From assembly GCA_021201755.1 (NCBI GenBank), contig JAJQEI010000052.1:61149-125148 (forward strand): a stretch of 64,000 nt of DNA, written 5' to 3'. The notes below the pieces were generated by a model. It saw nothing but the letters and a program-made list of their open reading frames with translations. It was not told the DNA's origin and did not search any database. Source of the stretch: Ruminococcus sp. (GTDB lineage: Bacteria > Bacillota > Clostridia > Oscillospirales > Ruminococcaceae). Below are positions 26,233-35,656 of this stretch, one piece after another; position 1 is the stretch's first letter, and every line of letters begins with the position of its first letter. A program made the position numbers and the translations under genes.

Positions 26233-28644
26233 ATGAGCGACAAATATGATTTTGCCACAATAGAACCGAAGTGGCAAAAATATTGGGACGAACACGATAC
26301 GTTTTGTGCATCGGAGGATCACAATAAGCCGAAGTTCTATACTTTGGTAGAATTTCCTTATCCGTCCGGTCACGGAATGCACGTCGGACATATTAAGGCG
26401 TATTCCGGACTGGAGGTTGTCAGCCGAAAGCGGCGAATGCAAGGCTATAATGTTCTGTTTCCCATCGGGTTTGATGCATATGGTTTACCCACAGAAAATA
26501 CGGCAATCAAAACAGGCGTACACCCCAGACAAGTGACAGATCAGAACATCAAAAAATTTACCGGACAGCTCAAGCGTGTTGGATTTTCTTTTGACTGGTC
26601 GAGAGTGATTGATACCACCGATGAAGGGTATTATAAATGGACACAGTGGATTTTCCTGAAGATGTTTGAAAATGGTTTGGTTTTTCGGGATAAGACGTCT
26701 GTGAACTTCTGTCCGAGCTGTCAGGTGGTCTTGTCGAATGAAGATTCTCAAGGCGGTAAGTGTGACGTGTGTCACAGCGATATTATTCAGAAAACAAAAG
26801 AAGTCTGGTATCTGCGGATTACGGAATATGCGGATAAGCTTCTGGAGGGGTTAGAAACAGTGGATTATTTGCCCAACGTGAAATTGCAGCAGCAAAACTG
26901 GATTGGGAAATCTACCGGTGCTTTTGTGAATTTTTCCATAAAGGAACAGGACGAAACATTGCGGATTTATACCACTCGTCCGGATACACTGTATGGCGTT
27001 ACTTTTATGGTAATTGCACCAGAACATCCCATCATTCAGAAATATCGGGACAGCATTGCAAATATCGATGCACTTGATGCATACAAAGAGATTTGCGCCA
27101 AAAAGACGGAGTTTGAGCGGACACAGCTGGTAAAAGAAAAAACAGGTGTGAAAATTGAAGGCTTGACGGCGGTGAATCCCATTACCGGCAAGGAAATTCC
27201 TATTTATATTTCGGATTATGTTATAATGGGTTATGGCACAGGTGCCATTATGGCGGTGCCTGCCCATGACAGCCGTGACTATGAATTTGCGAAAAAGTTT
27301 GGCATTGACATTATAGAAGTCATCCAAGGCGGCGATATCTCGAAAGAGGCGTATACCGGCGATGGCATAATGGTAAATTCCGATGTGCTGAATGGAATCT
27401 CAAACAAAAAAGATGCCATTGCGAAGATGCTGGAAATTCTCGAAGAAAAGGGCTGCGGCGAAAAAGGTGTACAATATAAGATGAAAGACTGGGCGTTTAA
27501 TCGGCAGCGATATTGGGGTGAACCGATTCCGATTGTACATTGTCCAAAGTGTGGAATGGTTGCAGTGCCTTATGAAGAACTGCCGCTGCGGTTACCGCCG
27601 GTAGAACACTTTGAACCCGGAACGGATGGAGAAAGTCTATTGGCGAAAATCGATTCCTTTGTCAACTGTAAATGTCCGAAGTGCGGTGCTGTAGCAAAGC
27701 GTGAAACCGATACAATGCCCCAGTGGGCAGGGTCATCCTGGTATTATTTGCGGTATTGTGATCCCCAAAATGATAAGGTATTTGCTTCGGCAGAGTCGCT
27801 GCAATATTGGATGCCGGTCGATTGGTATAACGGCGGTATGGAACACGTGACACGCCATATGATTTATTCTCGTTTTTGGCATAAGTTCCTCTATGATTTA
27901 AAGCTCGTTCCTACGGCTGAACCGTATGCAAAGCGGACGGCGCAGGGATTGATTCTAGGCTCAGACGGCGAAAAAATGTCAAAATCCAGAGGAAATGTGG
28001 TTGACCCGAATGATGTGGTGGATGTCTATGGTGCAGATGTGCTGCGGTTGTATGTACTGTTTATGGGAGACTATGAAAAAGCAGCTCCATGGAGCGACAG
28101 CAGTGTGAAAGGATGCAAACGGTTTGTTGATCGGATCTGGAATTTACAAGACAAGGTGGTAGACGGCGACAGCTACAGCGATAAACTGCGTAGTGCTATG
28201 CACAAGACCATCAAGAAAGTATCAGAAGATATCGAATCCATGAAGTTTAATACGGCGATTGCTGCGCTGATGACACTGCTCAATCAAATTTATGATGTGG
28301 GGAGCATCACTAAGGCGGAGTTTCGTGATTTTTTGGTTTTGCTCTATCCCTTTGCACCACACGTTTCGGAGGAGCTTTACCAGCGCATTGGCTGTGATGG
28401 AATACTCGACGAACAGGCGTGGGTAATTTACAATGAAGCACAGTGTTTGGATGACACGATTGAAATTGTTGTACAACTCAACGGCAAGGTACAGGCAAAG
28501 TTGGAAATTGATGCAGACGCCGATAAAGAAACGGTACTGGCTAAAGCGAAGGAAGAACCGAAAATTGTAGAAGCGATTGCAGGGAAAAATGTGGTAAAGC
28601 AGATATATGTGCCAAAGAAACTTGTGAATTTTGTGGTAAAATAA
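26233..28644 (+). CDS. leuS: leucyl-tRNA synthetase
   Basis: The 803-residue class I synthetase charges tRNA-Leu. The HIGH motif is HVGH at 50-53 (FPYPSGHGMHVGHIKAYSG), the zinc module contains CPSCQVVLSNEDSQGGKC, the editing domain has TTRPDTLYGVTFMVIAPEH and GYGTGAIMAVPAHDSRD, and the KMSKS motif is in DGEKMSKSRGNVVDP. The length is typical. Only 86 bases separate it from the previous gene and contain no T-box, so unlike many Firmicutes synthetases it lacks that control. Confidence 0.98.
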   Translation: MSDKYDFATIEPKWQKYWDEHDTFCASEDHNKPKFYTLVEFPYPSGHGMHVGHIKAYSGLEVVSRKRRMQGYNVLFPIGFDAYGLPTENTAIKTGVHPRQVTDQNIKKFTGQLKRVGFSFDWSRVIDTTDEGYYKWTQWIFLKMFENGLVFRDKTSVNFCPSCQVVLSNEDSQGGKCDVCHSDIIQKTKEVWYLRITEYADKLLEGLETVDYLPNVKLQQQNWIGKSTGAFVNFSIKEQDETLRIYTTRPDTLYGVTFMVIAPEHPIIQKYRDSIANIDALDAYKEICAKKTEFERTQLVKEKTGVKIEGLTAVNPITGKEIPIYISDYVIMGYGTGAIMAVPAHDSRDYEFAKKFGIDIIEVIQGGDISKEAYTGDGIMVNSDVLNGISNKKDAIAKMLEILEEKGCGEKGVQYKMKDWAFNRQRYWGEPIPIVHCPKCGMVAVPYEELPLRLPPVEHFEPGTDGESLLAKIDSFVNCKCPKCGAVAKRETDTMPQWAGSSWYYLRYCDPQNDKVFASAESLQYWMPVDWYNGGMEHVTRHMIYSRFWHKFLYDLKLVPTAEPYAKRTAQGLILGSDGEKMSKSRGNVVDPNDVVDVYGADVLRLYVLFMGDYEKAAPWSDSSVKGCKRFVDRIWNLQDKVVDGDSYSDKLRSAMHKTIKKVSEDIESMKFNTAIAALMTLLNQIYDVGSITKAEFRDFLVLLYPFAPHVSEELYQRIGCDGILDEQAWVIYNEAQCLDDTIEIVVQLNGKVQAKLEIDADADKETVLAKAKEEPKIVEAIAGKNVVKQIYVPKKLVNFVVK

Positions 28645-28673
28645 CAAAAGTGAAAATTCTTTTGAAAAAACAC

Positions 28674-28702
28674 TTGACAATTGCCCTGTGATATGTTATA
28701 AT
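28674..28702 (+). promoter_or_regulatory. promoter of rpsU
   Basis: Perfect TTGACA (28674-28679), 17-nt spacer, perfect TATAAT (28697-28702). Among the strongest promoters in the window. Confidence 0.92.
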
Positions 28703-28708
28703 ATATTA

Positions 28709-28841
28709 TACTGTAAAATTAGATAAGATTGTTTTTACCCGGTTGTTGATGAAAAAACTGCCGTTGGTATAGATTTGAAGTTCGGATGGAGCCGAATGGA
28801 GAATTATCTTCTGCCGTTGCGGCAAAGGGAGGGAAATGTAA
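28709..28841 (+). promoter_or_regulatory. rpsU mRNA leader with two small hairpins
   Basis: The leader of about 130 nt contains TTCGG/CCGAA (28781-28785 with 28792-28796) and TGCCG-TTG-CGGCA (28812-28824), the latter just before the AGGGAGGG ribosome site. A regulatory role is inference. Confidence 0.35.
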
Positions 28842-29015
28842 GTGGCAGAAGTTCGTGTTGGAAAGAATGAGTCTTTGGACACTGCACTGAAGCGTTTTAA
28901 GAGATCCTGCGCAAAGGACGGCGTCATTGCGGAGGTTCGCAAGAGAGAGCATTACGAGAAGCCTTCGGTAAAGCGGAAGAAGAAGTCTGAAGCTGCTCGT
29001 AAGCGGAAGTATTGA
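28842..29015 (+). CDS. rpsU: 30S ribosomal protein S21
   Basis: The 57-residue basic protein matches S21 throughout: [20 protein letters not shown] at the start and [18 protein letters not shown] at the end. It begins at GTG preceded by AGGGAGGG. S21 helps 30S subunits select initiation sites. It has its own strong promoter and terminator. Confidence 0.97.
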   Translation: MAEVRVGKNESLDTALKRFKRSCAKDGVIAEVRKREHYEKPSVKRKKKSEAARKRKY

Positions 29016-29062
29016 TGAATGAGCCCGATGAGAGTCGGACTTTCGTGCTGATGATACAGCAG

Positions 29063-29097
29063 CGGGTGCACTTTGTGAAGAGTGCGCCTGTTTTTTT
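29063..29097 (+). terminator. terminator of rpsU
   Basis: A 10-bp stem (CGGGTGCACT / AGTGCGCCTG, with two G-U pairs) and seven T residues. Confidence 0.85.
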
Positions 29098-29181
29098 GGA
29101 TATTTTCAAATAATGTGTAAAATTTCGACAGTCTTTGCGATGGATATGCCTTATAATAAAAGAGAAAGGAGATAAAGCCAA

Positions 29182-29676
29182 ATGTTATTTCGAACAACAA
29201 TCGCACTGCGCAGTGTTTGTGACATCACGCCCGGCATACTGGAAGAGTTGGGCGTAAAGGGACTGCTGCTGGATATTGATAACACACTGACTACTCATGA
29301 TAATCCTGTGCCTGCACCCGGCGTTGAAGCGTGGATTACCAGAATGCAGGCGGCAGAAATTCGGCTTTGTCTGGTGTCCAATAATCATCCGCCACGTGTA
29401 GCACCTTTTGCACAGCGTTTAGGGCTGGACTTCGTCTGTGAAGGGAAAAAACCACTCACGAAAGGGTATCGAGAGGGTACGAAAAAAATGGGACTGAAGC
29501 GAAAGGAAATGGCTGCGGTAGGCGACCAGATTTTTACTGATGTATTGGGCGCAAATCTGTTTCGGGTACCCTGTATTTTTGTATTTCCTATGGAGATGGA
29601 AACCACACGCTTTTTTAAAATAAAGAGAAAGCTGGAACTGCCGTTTTTGCCACGGAAAATTTATGGAGAAAAATAG
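29182..29676 (+). CDS. yqeG: YqeG-family HAD phosphatase
   Basis: The 164-residue HAD IIIA-type phosphatase has motif I LLLDIDNTLTTHDN (34-47), motif II LVSNNHPPRV and motifs III-IV KPLTKGYREGTKKMG and AVGDQIFTDVLGANLF. Its substrate is not established; in many Firmicutes the gene lies near aroE, aroQ or yqeH. Here aroQ follows after 27 bases. AGAAAGGAG is the ribosome site, and a TATAAT at 29152-29157 suggests a promoter with a poor -35. Confidence 0.93.
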   Translation: MLFRTTIALRSVCDITPGILEELGVKGLLLDIDNTLTTHDNPVPAPGVEAWITRMQAAEIRLCLVSNNHPPRVAPFAQRLGLDFVCEGKKPLTKGYREGTKKMGLKRKEMAAVGDQIFTDVLGANLFRVPCIFVFPMEMETTRFFKIKRKLELPFLPRKIYGEK

Positions 29677-29703
29677 ACTGTTTTTAAGCGGGAGGTATTT
29701 TCT

Positions 29704-30135
29704 ATGATAAAGAAAGTTTTGGTGATTCATGGACCGAACTTGAATCTACTGGGGGAGAGAGAACCGGATGTTTACGGAAAAATGACTTATGCGGAGCTGA
29801 ATCGCCAGATTTTAGATCGTGCAGAGGAATTGGGATTGGAGTGTGAAATTTTTCAGTCCAATCACGAGGGCGCAATTATCGATAAATTGCACGCCGCACG
29901 CAAGACGTTCGATGGCATTGTCATCAATGCCGGTGCATACACCCACTATAGCTATGCGATTCATGATGCCATTCATGACATTCGTATTCCATGTGTAGAG
30001 GTACATATCAGCAATATCTATGCACGAGACGAGTTCCGTTCTCACTCGGTTCTGAGTCCGGTTTGCGCAGGCACAATTGCCGGATTCGGAACGAACGGCT
30101 ATTTTTTGGCATTACAGGCACTTTCAGAGATGTAA
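29704..30135 (+). CDS. aroQ: type II 3-dehydroquinate dehydratase
   Basis: The 143-residue enzyme performs the third step of the shikimate pathway. The start VLVIHGPNLNLLGEREPDVYG, the catalytic-loop Tyr, INAGAYTHYSYAIHDAI and the His in EVHISNIYARDEFRSHSV are all as expected. GGGAGG lies before the ATG. It is followed 10 bases later by an M24 peptidase and then by efp, a very common order. Confidence 0.97.
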   Translation: MIKKVLVIHGPNLNLLGEREPDVYGKMTYAELNRQILDRAEELGLECEIFQSNHEGAIIDKLHAARKTFDGIVINAGAYTHYSYAIHDAIHDIRIPCVEVHISNIYARDEFRSHSVLSPVCAGTIAGFGTNGYFLALQALSEM

Positions 30136-30145
30136 GGTGGGAGAA

Positions 30146-31237
30146 ATGTTGGAGGAGGAAAAACGAATTTCCGATTTGATGGTACAGATGAAATCCTATT
30201 GTGATGCAGTATTGATTCAGTCAGATACCAACCGACGTTATTTTACTGGAATGCTGTCCTCGGCGGGAACGCTTCTTTGCTTTCCAGAGGAGTCGTACTT
30301 GATTATCGACTTTCGCTATATCGAAAAAGCACGGCAGGTTGTACAGCATTGCACTGTGATAGAACAGCACGAATTAACAAAGCAGCTGACAGATTTACTC
30401 AAACAGCACCATGCGAAAACGCTTTCTGTAGAAGCGATGACCATGACGCTCAGTGAATATCATAAGTTGAAAAGGGAACTGCGGAATGTAGTGGAATTAG
30501 ATGACAGTGACAAGCTCAGTCGTGCCATTTATCATTGCCGGACGGTGAAATCGGAAGCGGAGATAAAAAAAATTCGGGCAGCACAACGCATTGCAGAAGC
30601 AGCCTTTCAAGATATTTTGACTTATCTCAGACCAGGTATTTCCGAGCGGGATGTGATGATGCGGTTAAACGACACCATGCAAAGATTTGGATCGGAGGGG
30701 GAGTCTTTCCCAACGATTGCACTCACAGGTGCAGCAACGTCTATGCCTCATGGAGTTCCGACCACAGAACGGCTGATTCAAGAAGGCGACTTTGTATTGA
30801 TGGACTATGGCGCAATGGTGGACGGTTATCATAGCGATATGACACGGACGGTTTGTGTGGGAAGACCTAGCGACAAAATGCGTCAGATATACGAAACAGT
30901 GCTTGCGGCACAGACCGCTGCGTTGCAGGCTGTGAAAGCTGGTATTACCGGACGAGCATTGGATAAGATTGCACGGGATGTAATTACGGATGCTGGATAT
31001 GGTGATGCCTTTGGACACTCACTTGGACATGGTGTAGGAATGGAAATACACGAGTATCCCAACGCTTCCCCAGGTTCCAAAGCAACATTGGAATCGGGAA
31101 ACGTGGTGACGATAGAACCGGGGATTTATCTTCCTGGAGAATTTGGCGTGCGAATTGAGGATTTCGTGGTGATTCGGGAGGAAGGCTGTGAAAATCTGAC
31201 GCTTGCGCCGAAAGAGCTACTCGTGTTAGAAGGATAA
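30146..31237 (+). CDS. M24-family Xaa-Pro aminopeptidase
   Basis: The 363-residue metallopeptidase has a creatinase-like N-terminal domain (1-130) and the pita-bread domain with metal ligands in LMDYGAMVDGYHSDMTRTV, FGHSLGHGVGMEIHE, TIEPGIYLPGEFGVRIEDFVV. It should cleave the residue before proline in peptides. The ATG at 30146 after AAGGTGGGAG is preferred over an earlier frame that lies inside aroQ. Confidence 0.94.
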   Translation: MLEEEKRISDLMVQMKSYCDAVLIQSDTNRRYFTGMLSSAGTLLCFPEESYLIIDFRYIEKARQVVQHCTVIEQHELTKQLTDLLKQHHAKTLSVEAMTMTLSEYHKLKRELRNVVELDDSDKLSRAIYHCRTVKSEAEIKKIRAAQRIAEAAFQDILTYLRPGISERDVMMRLNDTMQRFGSEGESFPTIALTGAATSMPHGVPTTERLIQEGDFVLMDYGAMVDGYHSDMTRTVCVGRPSDKMRQIYETVLAAQTAALQAVKAGITGRALDKIARDVITDAGYGDAFGHSLGHGVGMEIHEYPNASPGSKATLESGNVVTIEPGIYLPGEFGVRIEDFVVIREEGCENLTLAPKELLVLEG

Positions 31238-31273
31238 ATTTTCGCTTTTCCGCAAAAACTTTTTGTAAAAGGC

Positions 31274-31302
31274 TTGCAAAATGCGAAAATATAGTGTATA
31301 AT
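31274..31302 (+). promoter_or_regulatory. promoter of efp
   Basis: TTGCAA (31274-31279), 17-nt spacer, perfect TATAAT (31297-31302). Confidence 0.85.
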
Positions 31303-31391
31303 ATAAATAGTAATGTTTTTTGAGCGGAGATTGCAAGTGTTTTTGTGATTTTCGATTGTTGCAAAGGAAAAATTTACGGAGGTTTCATTTT

Positions 31392-31949
31392 ATGATTTCA
31401 GCAGGCGATTTCAGAAATGGTGTCACATTTGAACTGGACGGAAATGTGGTACAGGTGATTGAATTTCAGCACGTAAAGCCCGGAAAAGGTGCTGCATTTG
31501 TTCGTACCAAATATAAGAATGTCATTACCGGTGCAGTAGTAGAACGTTCGTTCAACCCGACGGACAAGTATCCGACGGCTTATATTGAACGAAAGGATAT
31601 GCAGTATCTTTACAGTGACGGCGATTTGTATTACTTTATGGATATGGAAACATATGAACAACAGCCGATTGACAAATCGAAGCTCGGCGACGCATTTCGT
31701 TTTGTAAAAGAAAACGAAGAAGTAAAAGTACTTTCCTATAAGGGAAATGTCTTTGGCGTAGAACCGCAGACGTTTGTAGAATTAGAAGTTACTGAGACAG
31801 ATCCGGGCTTTAAGGGCGACACTGCGACGAACACAACGAAACCGGCAGTTCTGGAAACGGGTACAGAAATTAAAGTGCCGCTATTTATCAATCAGGGCGA
31901 CAAAATTCGGATTGATACGAGAACGGGCGAATACATGGAGCGTGTATAA
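31392..31949 (+). CDS. efp: translation elongation factor P
   Basis: The 185-residue protein relieves stalling at polyproline. It begins [20 protein letters not shown] and has Lys32 at the tip of the loop [10 protein letters not shown], the residue that is modified in studied species; no EpmA-type modification gene is in the window. The C-terminal OB domain ends in [26 protein letters not shown] precedes the start. Confidence 0.97.
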   Translation: MISAGDFRNGVTFELDGNVVQVIEFQHVKPGKGAAFVRTKYKNVITGAVVERSFNPTDKYPTAYIERKDMQYLYSDGDLYYFMDMETYEQQPIDKSKLGDAFRFVKENEEVKVLSYKGNVFGVEPQTFVELEVTETDPGFKGDTATNTTKPAVLETGTEIKVPLFINQGDKIRIDTRTGEYMERV

Positions 31950-32027
31950 ATACGTTTGAAAAAAGAAATTTTCCAAATACGAGAAGTATTTGAAAAATCC
32001 GATTCCACCAAACAGGAGGACGAGAAT

Positions 32028-32513
32028 ATGAACCTGATGGATAAAATGGCTTATTTACGTGGTATGGTCGATGGGATGGAACTTGATCTGACCAAAACCA
32101 AAGAGGGAAAGGTTTTGGGTCAAGTCCTAGAAGTAATGCAGGAAATGACTGCGTACATCACAGATTTGCAGATGCAGATTGATGAATTGACAGAGATTTG
32201 CGAATCACTGGATAAAGATCTCGAAGACGTAGAAGATCTTCTTTTTAATGACGGCGATGAGGGTATTCCTGATTTTTCAGAGTATGTTTCCGATGAGAAT
32301 GCAGCTGTTGAAGAAACAGACGAGGGAGAGGAAGAGCTGTATGAGGCAGTATGTCCTTTTTGTAACAATGTGATTGTCCTGAGCGATTTGGCTTTGGAGG
32401 AAGGCGAGATTTCTTGCCCACATTGCGGAGAAATTCTGGAATTCGATTATAGCGACTTGAATATGGACACATTTGAAAAGCCTGCGGAAACGCAGATAAT
32501 GGAAGAAGAGTAA
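32028..32513 (+). CDS. CD1247-type acidic protein with C-terminal zinc ribbon
   Basis: The 161-residue protein begins MNLMDKMAYLRGMVDGMELD, the start conserved in the clostridial CD1247 N-terminal family, followed by a helical/coiled segment (40-80), a Glu/Asp-rich stretch and a zinc ribbon with two CxxC pairs (CPFCNN and CPHCGE). AGGAGG lies nine bases before the ATG at 32028; an earlier TTG is less likely. Function is unknown; the ribbon suggests nucleic-acid or protein binding. It follows efp by 78 bases and is closed by a terminator. Confidence 0.8.
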   Translation: MNLMDKMAYLRGMVDGMELDLTKTKEGKVLGQVLEVMQEMTAYITDLQMQIDELTEICESLDKDLEDVEDLLFNDGDEGIPDFSEYVSDENAAVEETDEGEEELYEAVCPFCNNVIVLSDLALEEGEISCPHCGEILEFDYSDLNMDTFEKPAETQIMEEE

Positions 32514-32561
32514 GATCGCTTTTGTTGAGAAAGAGGGATTCTGGATCGGAAAGCGGAGAAG

Positions 32562-32595
32562 CAAGCCGGGGCATCACGATCCGGCTTGTTTTGTT
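32562..32595 (+). terminator. terminator after the zinc-ribbon gene
   Basis: Stem CAAGCCGG / CCGGCTTG with an eleven-base loop, then TTTTGTT. Confidence 0.75.
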
Positions 32596-32685
32596 ACATC
32601 TGAATTTCGGATTGAAATTGATAGAAGAGAACGTCATTCGAAAAAAAGTGGCATTTGGGTATAGCGAAAAAATGAGGTGATAAGG

Positions 32686-33519
32686 TTGTTTCAAATTGTA
32701 GAGAGAAAACAGTGGAACGAGGCAGTGGTACAGATGAAGCTGCAGGCACCATTGATTGCAAAGAAGGTTTTGCCGGGACAGTTTATTATTTTCCGCTTGG
32801 ACGAATTTGCAGAGCGTGTTCCTTTGACTGTGGCGGATTATGATAGAGAGGCTGGAACAATCACGTTGATTTTCCAGATCGTCGGCAATAGTACACGACG
32901 TTTTGCCGCACTTCAGGCGGGGGATTCGATTCAGGATTTGGTAGGACCTTTAGGAAAAGCAACGGAAATTCCAGATGACGCTAAGTCGGTCTGTGTGATT
33001 GGCGGTGGTGTTGGGTGTGCGATTGCATATCCACAGGCAAAATATCTCCATGAAAAAGGTATTTCTGTGGATACGATCGCAGGATTCCGCAATAAGGACA
33101 TTGTAATTTTAGAGGACGAATTCTGTGCGTGCAGTGACAATTTTTATCTTTGTACAGACGACGGATCTTATGGAACAAAGGGATTTGTGACGAATGTGTT
33201 ACAGGAAATGTTGGATCAAGGAAAGCACTATGATGTAGTTATCGCCATTGGTCCTGTACCCATGATGAAATTTGTCTGTCAGGTGACGAAACCCTATGAA
33301 CTTTTGACACTTGTGTCTTTGAACCCAATTATGGTTGATGGTACGGGAATGTGCGGTGGCTGTCGTGTGACAGTGGGCGGCGAGATTCGCTATGCTTGTG
33401 TGGACGGCCCAGATTTTGATGGGCATCAGGTAGATTTTGAGGAACTGATGCACCGAAATAGTACCTACCGTGATCAGGAACAGCACGAATGTAGATTGAA
33501 GAAAGTGGGGGAAGTGTGA
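32686..33519 (+). CDS. nfnA: NADH-dependent reduced ferredoxin:NADP oxidoreductase subunit A
   Basis: The 277-residue protein is a ferredoxin-NADP reductase-like subunit: FAD-binding part 1-100 (RVPLTVADYDREAGTITLIF), NAD-binding part from about 105 (CVIGGGVGCAIAYPQAK) and a C-terminal [2Fe-2S] cluster in GTGMCGGCRVTVGGEIRYACVDGPDFDGH. With the next gene it forms an electron-bifurcating transhydrogenase typical of anaerobes. The TTG at 32686 follows GAGGTG by six bases; GTG at 32677 lies inside that ribosome site. A role as dihydroorotate dehydrogenase PyrK is less likely because the partner is NfnB-like. Confidence 0.92.
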   Translation: MFQIVERKQWNEAVVQMKLQAPLIAKKVLPGQFIIFRLDEFAERVPLTVADYDREAGTITLIFQIVGNSTRRFAALQAGDSIQDLVGPLGKATEIPDDAKSVCVIGGGVGCAIAYPQAKYLHEKGISVDTIAGFRNKDIVILEDEFCACSDNFYLCTDDGSYGTKGFVTNVLQEMLDQGKHYDVVIAIGPVPMMKFVCQVTKPYELLTLVSLNPIMVDGTGMCGGCRVTVGGEIRYACVDGPDFDGHQVDFEELMHRNSTYRDQEQHECRLKKVGEV

Positions 33520-34928
33520 TGGCAGGTAAATTTAATATGGCGACGGAAAAAGTACCTATGCCGGAACGTGACCCGAAAGAACGTGCAACGTGCTTTGAAG
33601 AAGTGACAATGGGTTATTCGGCGCAGCAAGCACAGGAAGAAGCGACACGCTGTCTCCACTGTAAGGCAAAGCCATGCGTGAATGGCTGTCCGGTAGGCGT
33701 AGAAATTCCGGATTTTATTGCAGAAATTGCGTCTGGGAATTTCGAGGGTGCATATGATACCATCCGAAAAACCAACAGCTTGCCGGCAATTTGTGGTCGT
33801 GTCTGTCCGCAGGAGAATCAGTGCGAAGGGAAATGCGTACGTGGTAAAAAAGGTGAACCGGTGGCAATCGGCAGACTGGAGCGTTTTGCAGCGGATTATG
33901 CCAGAGAGAACGGTTATAGTGGGAAGCAGGCGGAAATAACGCCGAACGGCAAAAAAGTTGCTGTGGTTGGTGGTGGACCGGCAGGACTCACCTGTGCAGG
34001 TGATTTGGCAAGGCGAGGCTATCAGGTGATGATTTTTGAAGCGTTTCATGTGGCAGGCGGTGTATTGATGTACGGGATTCCGGAATTTCGTCTGCCGAAA
34101 GAAATTGTGCAGCAGGAAATTCATACGTTGGAGGCACTTGGTGTGGAAATTCAGCCGGATATGGTCATCGGCAAGATTTTATCTATTGACGAACTGATGG
34201 AGGCGGGCTATGATGCTGTCTTTATCGGTTCCGGCGCAGGGTTGCCTCGGCTTATGCACATTTCCGGAGAAGCACTGGTGGGTGTTTGCTCTGCCAATGA
34301 ATATTTGACGAGAATCAATCTGATGCACGGCTACGATGAACGCTATGCGACGCCAGTCATTCGCTCAAAGGCAGTTGCCGTTGTAGGCGGTGGCAATGTG
34401 GCAATGGACGCTGCGAGAAGTGCGCTGCGTATGGGTGCAGAACACGTCTATATTGTTTATCGTCGTTCGGAGGTTGAGATGCCTGCCCGTGTGGAGGAAG
34501 TACACCATGCGAAAGAGGAAGGCGTTGATTTCAAGAACCTGTGTAATCCAGTGGAGATTCTCGGAGACGAAACGGGTCGTGTTTGCGGTTTAAAGTGTAT
34601 TCGGATGGAACTCGGAGAACTGGACGAGAGTGGCAGACGCTGCCCTGTAGAAGTACCAGACAGCGAGTTCGTATTGGACGTGGATATGGTCATTATGTCT
34701 ATTGGCACATCGCCGAATCCGCTAATTTCTTCCACAACAGAGGGACTGGACACAAATCGCTGGGGCTGTCTGGTGGTAAATGAAGACACCATGGCAACGA
34801 CAAAAGAAAAGGTATATGCTGGAGGAGACGCAGTAACCGGTGCAGCAACGGTAATTCTGGCGATGGGTGCTGGAAAGACGGCTGCAGCATCAATTGACGA
34901 GATACTGTGTCCCAAGGCTTCCAACTGA
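33519..34928 (+). CDS. nfnB: NfnB / glutamate synthase small-subunit-like oxidoreductase
   Basis: The 469-residue flavoprotein has two N-terminal [4Fe-4S] motifs (CLHCKAKPCVNGCPVGVEIP and CGRVCPQENQCEGKCVRG), a FAD-binding VAVVGGGPAGLTCAGDLARRG and a second dinucleotide site VAVVGGGNVAMDAARSALRMG. The ATG overlaps the nfnA stop by one base, so the subunits are co-translated. The pair reversibly couples NADPH oxidation to reduction of NAD and ferredoxin. A stand-alone GltD role is excluded in part by the absence of gltB nearby. Confidence 0.93.
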   Translation: MAGKFNMATEKVPMPERDPKERATCFEEVTMGYSAQQAQEEATRCLHCKAKPCVNGCPVGVEIPDFIAEIASGNFEGAYDTIRKTNSLPAICGRVCPQENQCEGKCVRGKKGEPVAIGRLERFAADYARENGYSGKQAEITPNGKKVAVVGGGPAGLTCAGDLARRGYQVMIFEAFHVAGGVLMYGIPEFRLPKEIVQQEIHTLEALGVEIQPDMVIGKILSIDELMEAGYDAVFIGSGAGLPRLMHISGEALVGVCSANEYLTRINLMHGYDERYATPVIRSKAVAVVGGGNVAMDAARSALRMGAEHVYIVYRRSEVEMPARVEEVHHAKEEGVDFKNLCNPVEILGDETGRVCGLKCIRMELGELDESGRRCPVEVPDSEFVLDVDMVIMSIGTSPNPLISSTTEGLDTNRWGCLVVNEDTMATTKEKVYAGGDAVTGAATVILAMGAGKTAAASIDEILCPKASN

Positions 34929-34993
34929 ACACAGTGGCATTTCACGTGGATGAAAAGCGTTGATTTGTCTAAACTTGGAAAGGTTTGAGTAAA

Positions 34994-35509
34994 ATGAAAC
35001 AATTAAAAAAATTGGCACTAGGATTTTCTACTGCTGGATTCGCTGGTACGTTGTGTGGCATAACGGCATTCGCTGAGAGTGATTCTTCAAATTCTTCGTC
35101 TACGGGCTGGTCATCGATTATTTTCTTAATTCTCATATTTGTGGTACTGTACTTCATTTTGATTCGTCCGCAAAGGAAGAAAGACAAGGAAACAAAAGCG
35201 ATGCAAAGTAGTTTGCAGGAGGGTGACGAAATTGTTACGATTGGTGGTATTGTAGGACTTGTGGTTAAGGTGAGCGAGGATACAATTATGATTGAAACCG
35301 GTTCGAATCGCAATCGAATCCGTATCAAGTCTTGGGCAGTACAAGAGAATGTAACTGTGTCAGAAAATGCGAAGCGAGAACAGGAAGAAAAGGTGGCTGC
35401 TGCGAAAGCAAAGCAGGAAGCGAAGCTTGCAAAAAAGAACAAGAAAAAGGGAATCGAGCTGGAAAATGGCAGCGATTCGACGTCCGATGGAGATATCTTG
35501 AAAGACTAA
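34994..35509 (+). CDS. yajC: preprotein translocase subunit YajC
   Basis: The 171-residue protein has an N-terminal cleavable-looking signal (1-28, ending GITAFAES), a Ser/Asn-rich stretch, the single membrane helix SSIIFLILIFVVLYFILI with RPQRKKDKE, and the YajC core LQEGDEIVTIGGIVGLVVKV. The Lys/Glu-rich tail is longer than usual. YajC joins SecDF. In many Clostridia it sits beside the SCIFF genes and secDF; here it stands alone between nfnB and a terminator. The ATG at 34994 is preferred over a TTG at 34985. Confidence 0.93.
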   Translation: MKQLKKLALGFSTAGFAGTLCGITAFAESDSSNSSSTGWSSIIFLILIFVVLYFILIRPQRKKDKETKAMQSSLQEGDEIVTIGGIVGLVVKVSEDTIMIETGSNRNRIRIKSWAVQENVTVSENAKREQEEKVAAAKAKQEAKLAKKNKKKGIELENGSDSTSDGDILKD

Positions 35510-35527
35510 AGCAATCATCCATAAAAA

Positions 35528-35571
35528 ACGGATACACGTCAATAAAAGGTGTGTACCCGTTAATTTTTTTT
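35528..35571 (+). terminator. terminator after yajC
   Basis: Stem ACGGATACACG / TGTGTACCCGT with one mismatch, followed by TAATTTTTTTT. Confidence 0.8.
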
Positions 35572-35580
35572 GTTATACGC

Positions 35581-35608
35581 AAAAGGGACGCCAAATGGCG
35601 TCCTTTTT
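35581..35608. terminator. bidirectional terminator between yajC and ftsH
   Basis: Perfect 12-bp stem AAAAGGGACGCC-AAAT-GGCGTCCTTTTT with A and T tracts on both sides; it probably ends the minus-strand rnj-to-ftsH operon. Confidence 0.85.
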
Positions 35609-35656
35609 GCACACTTTGAAGAAATATTTTCTATAGCTGTTAGATTTATATGCCTC

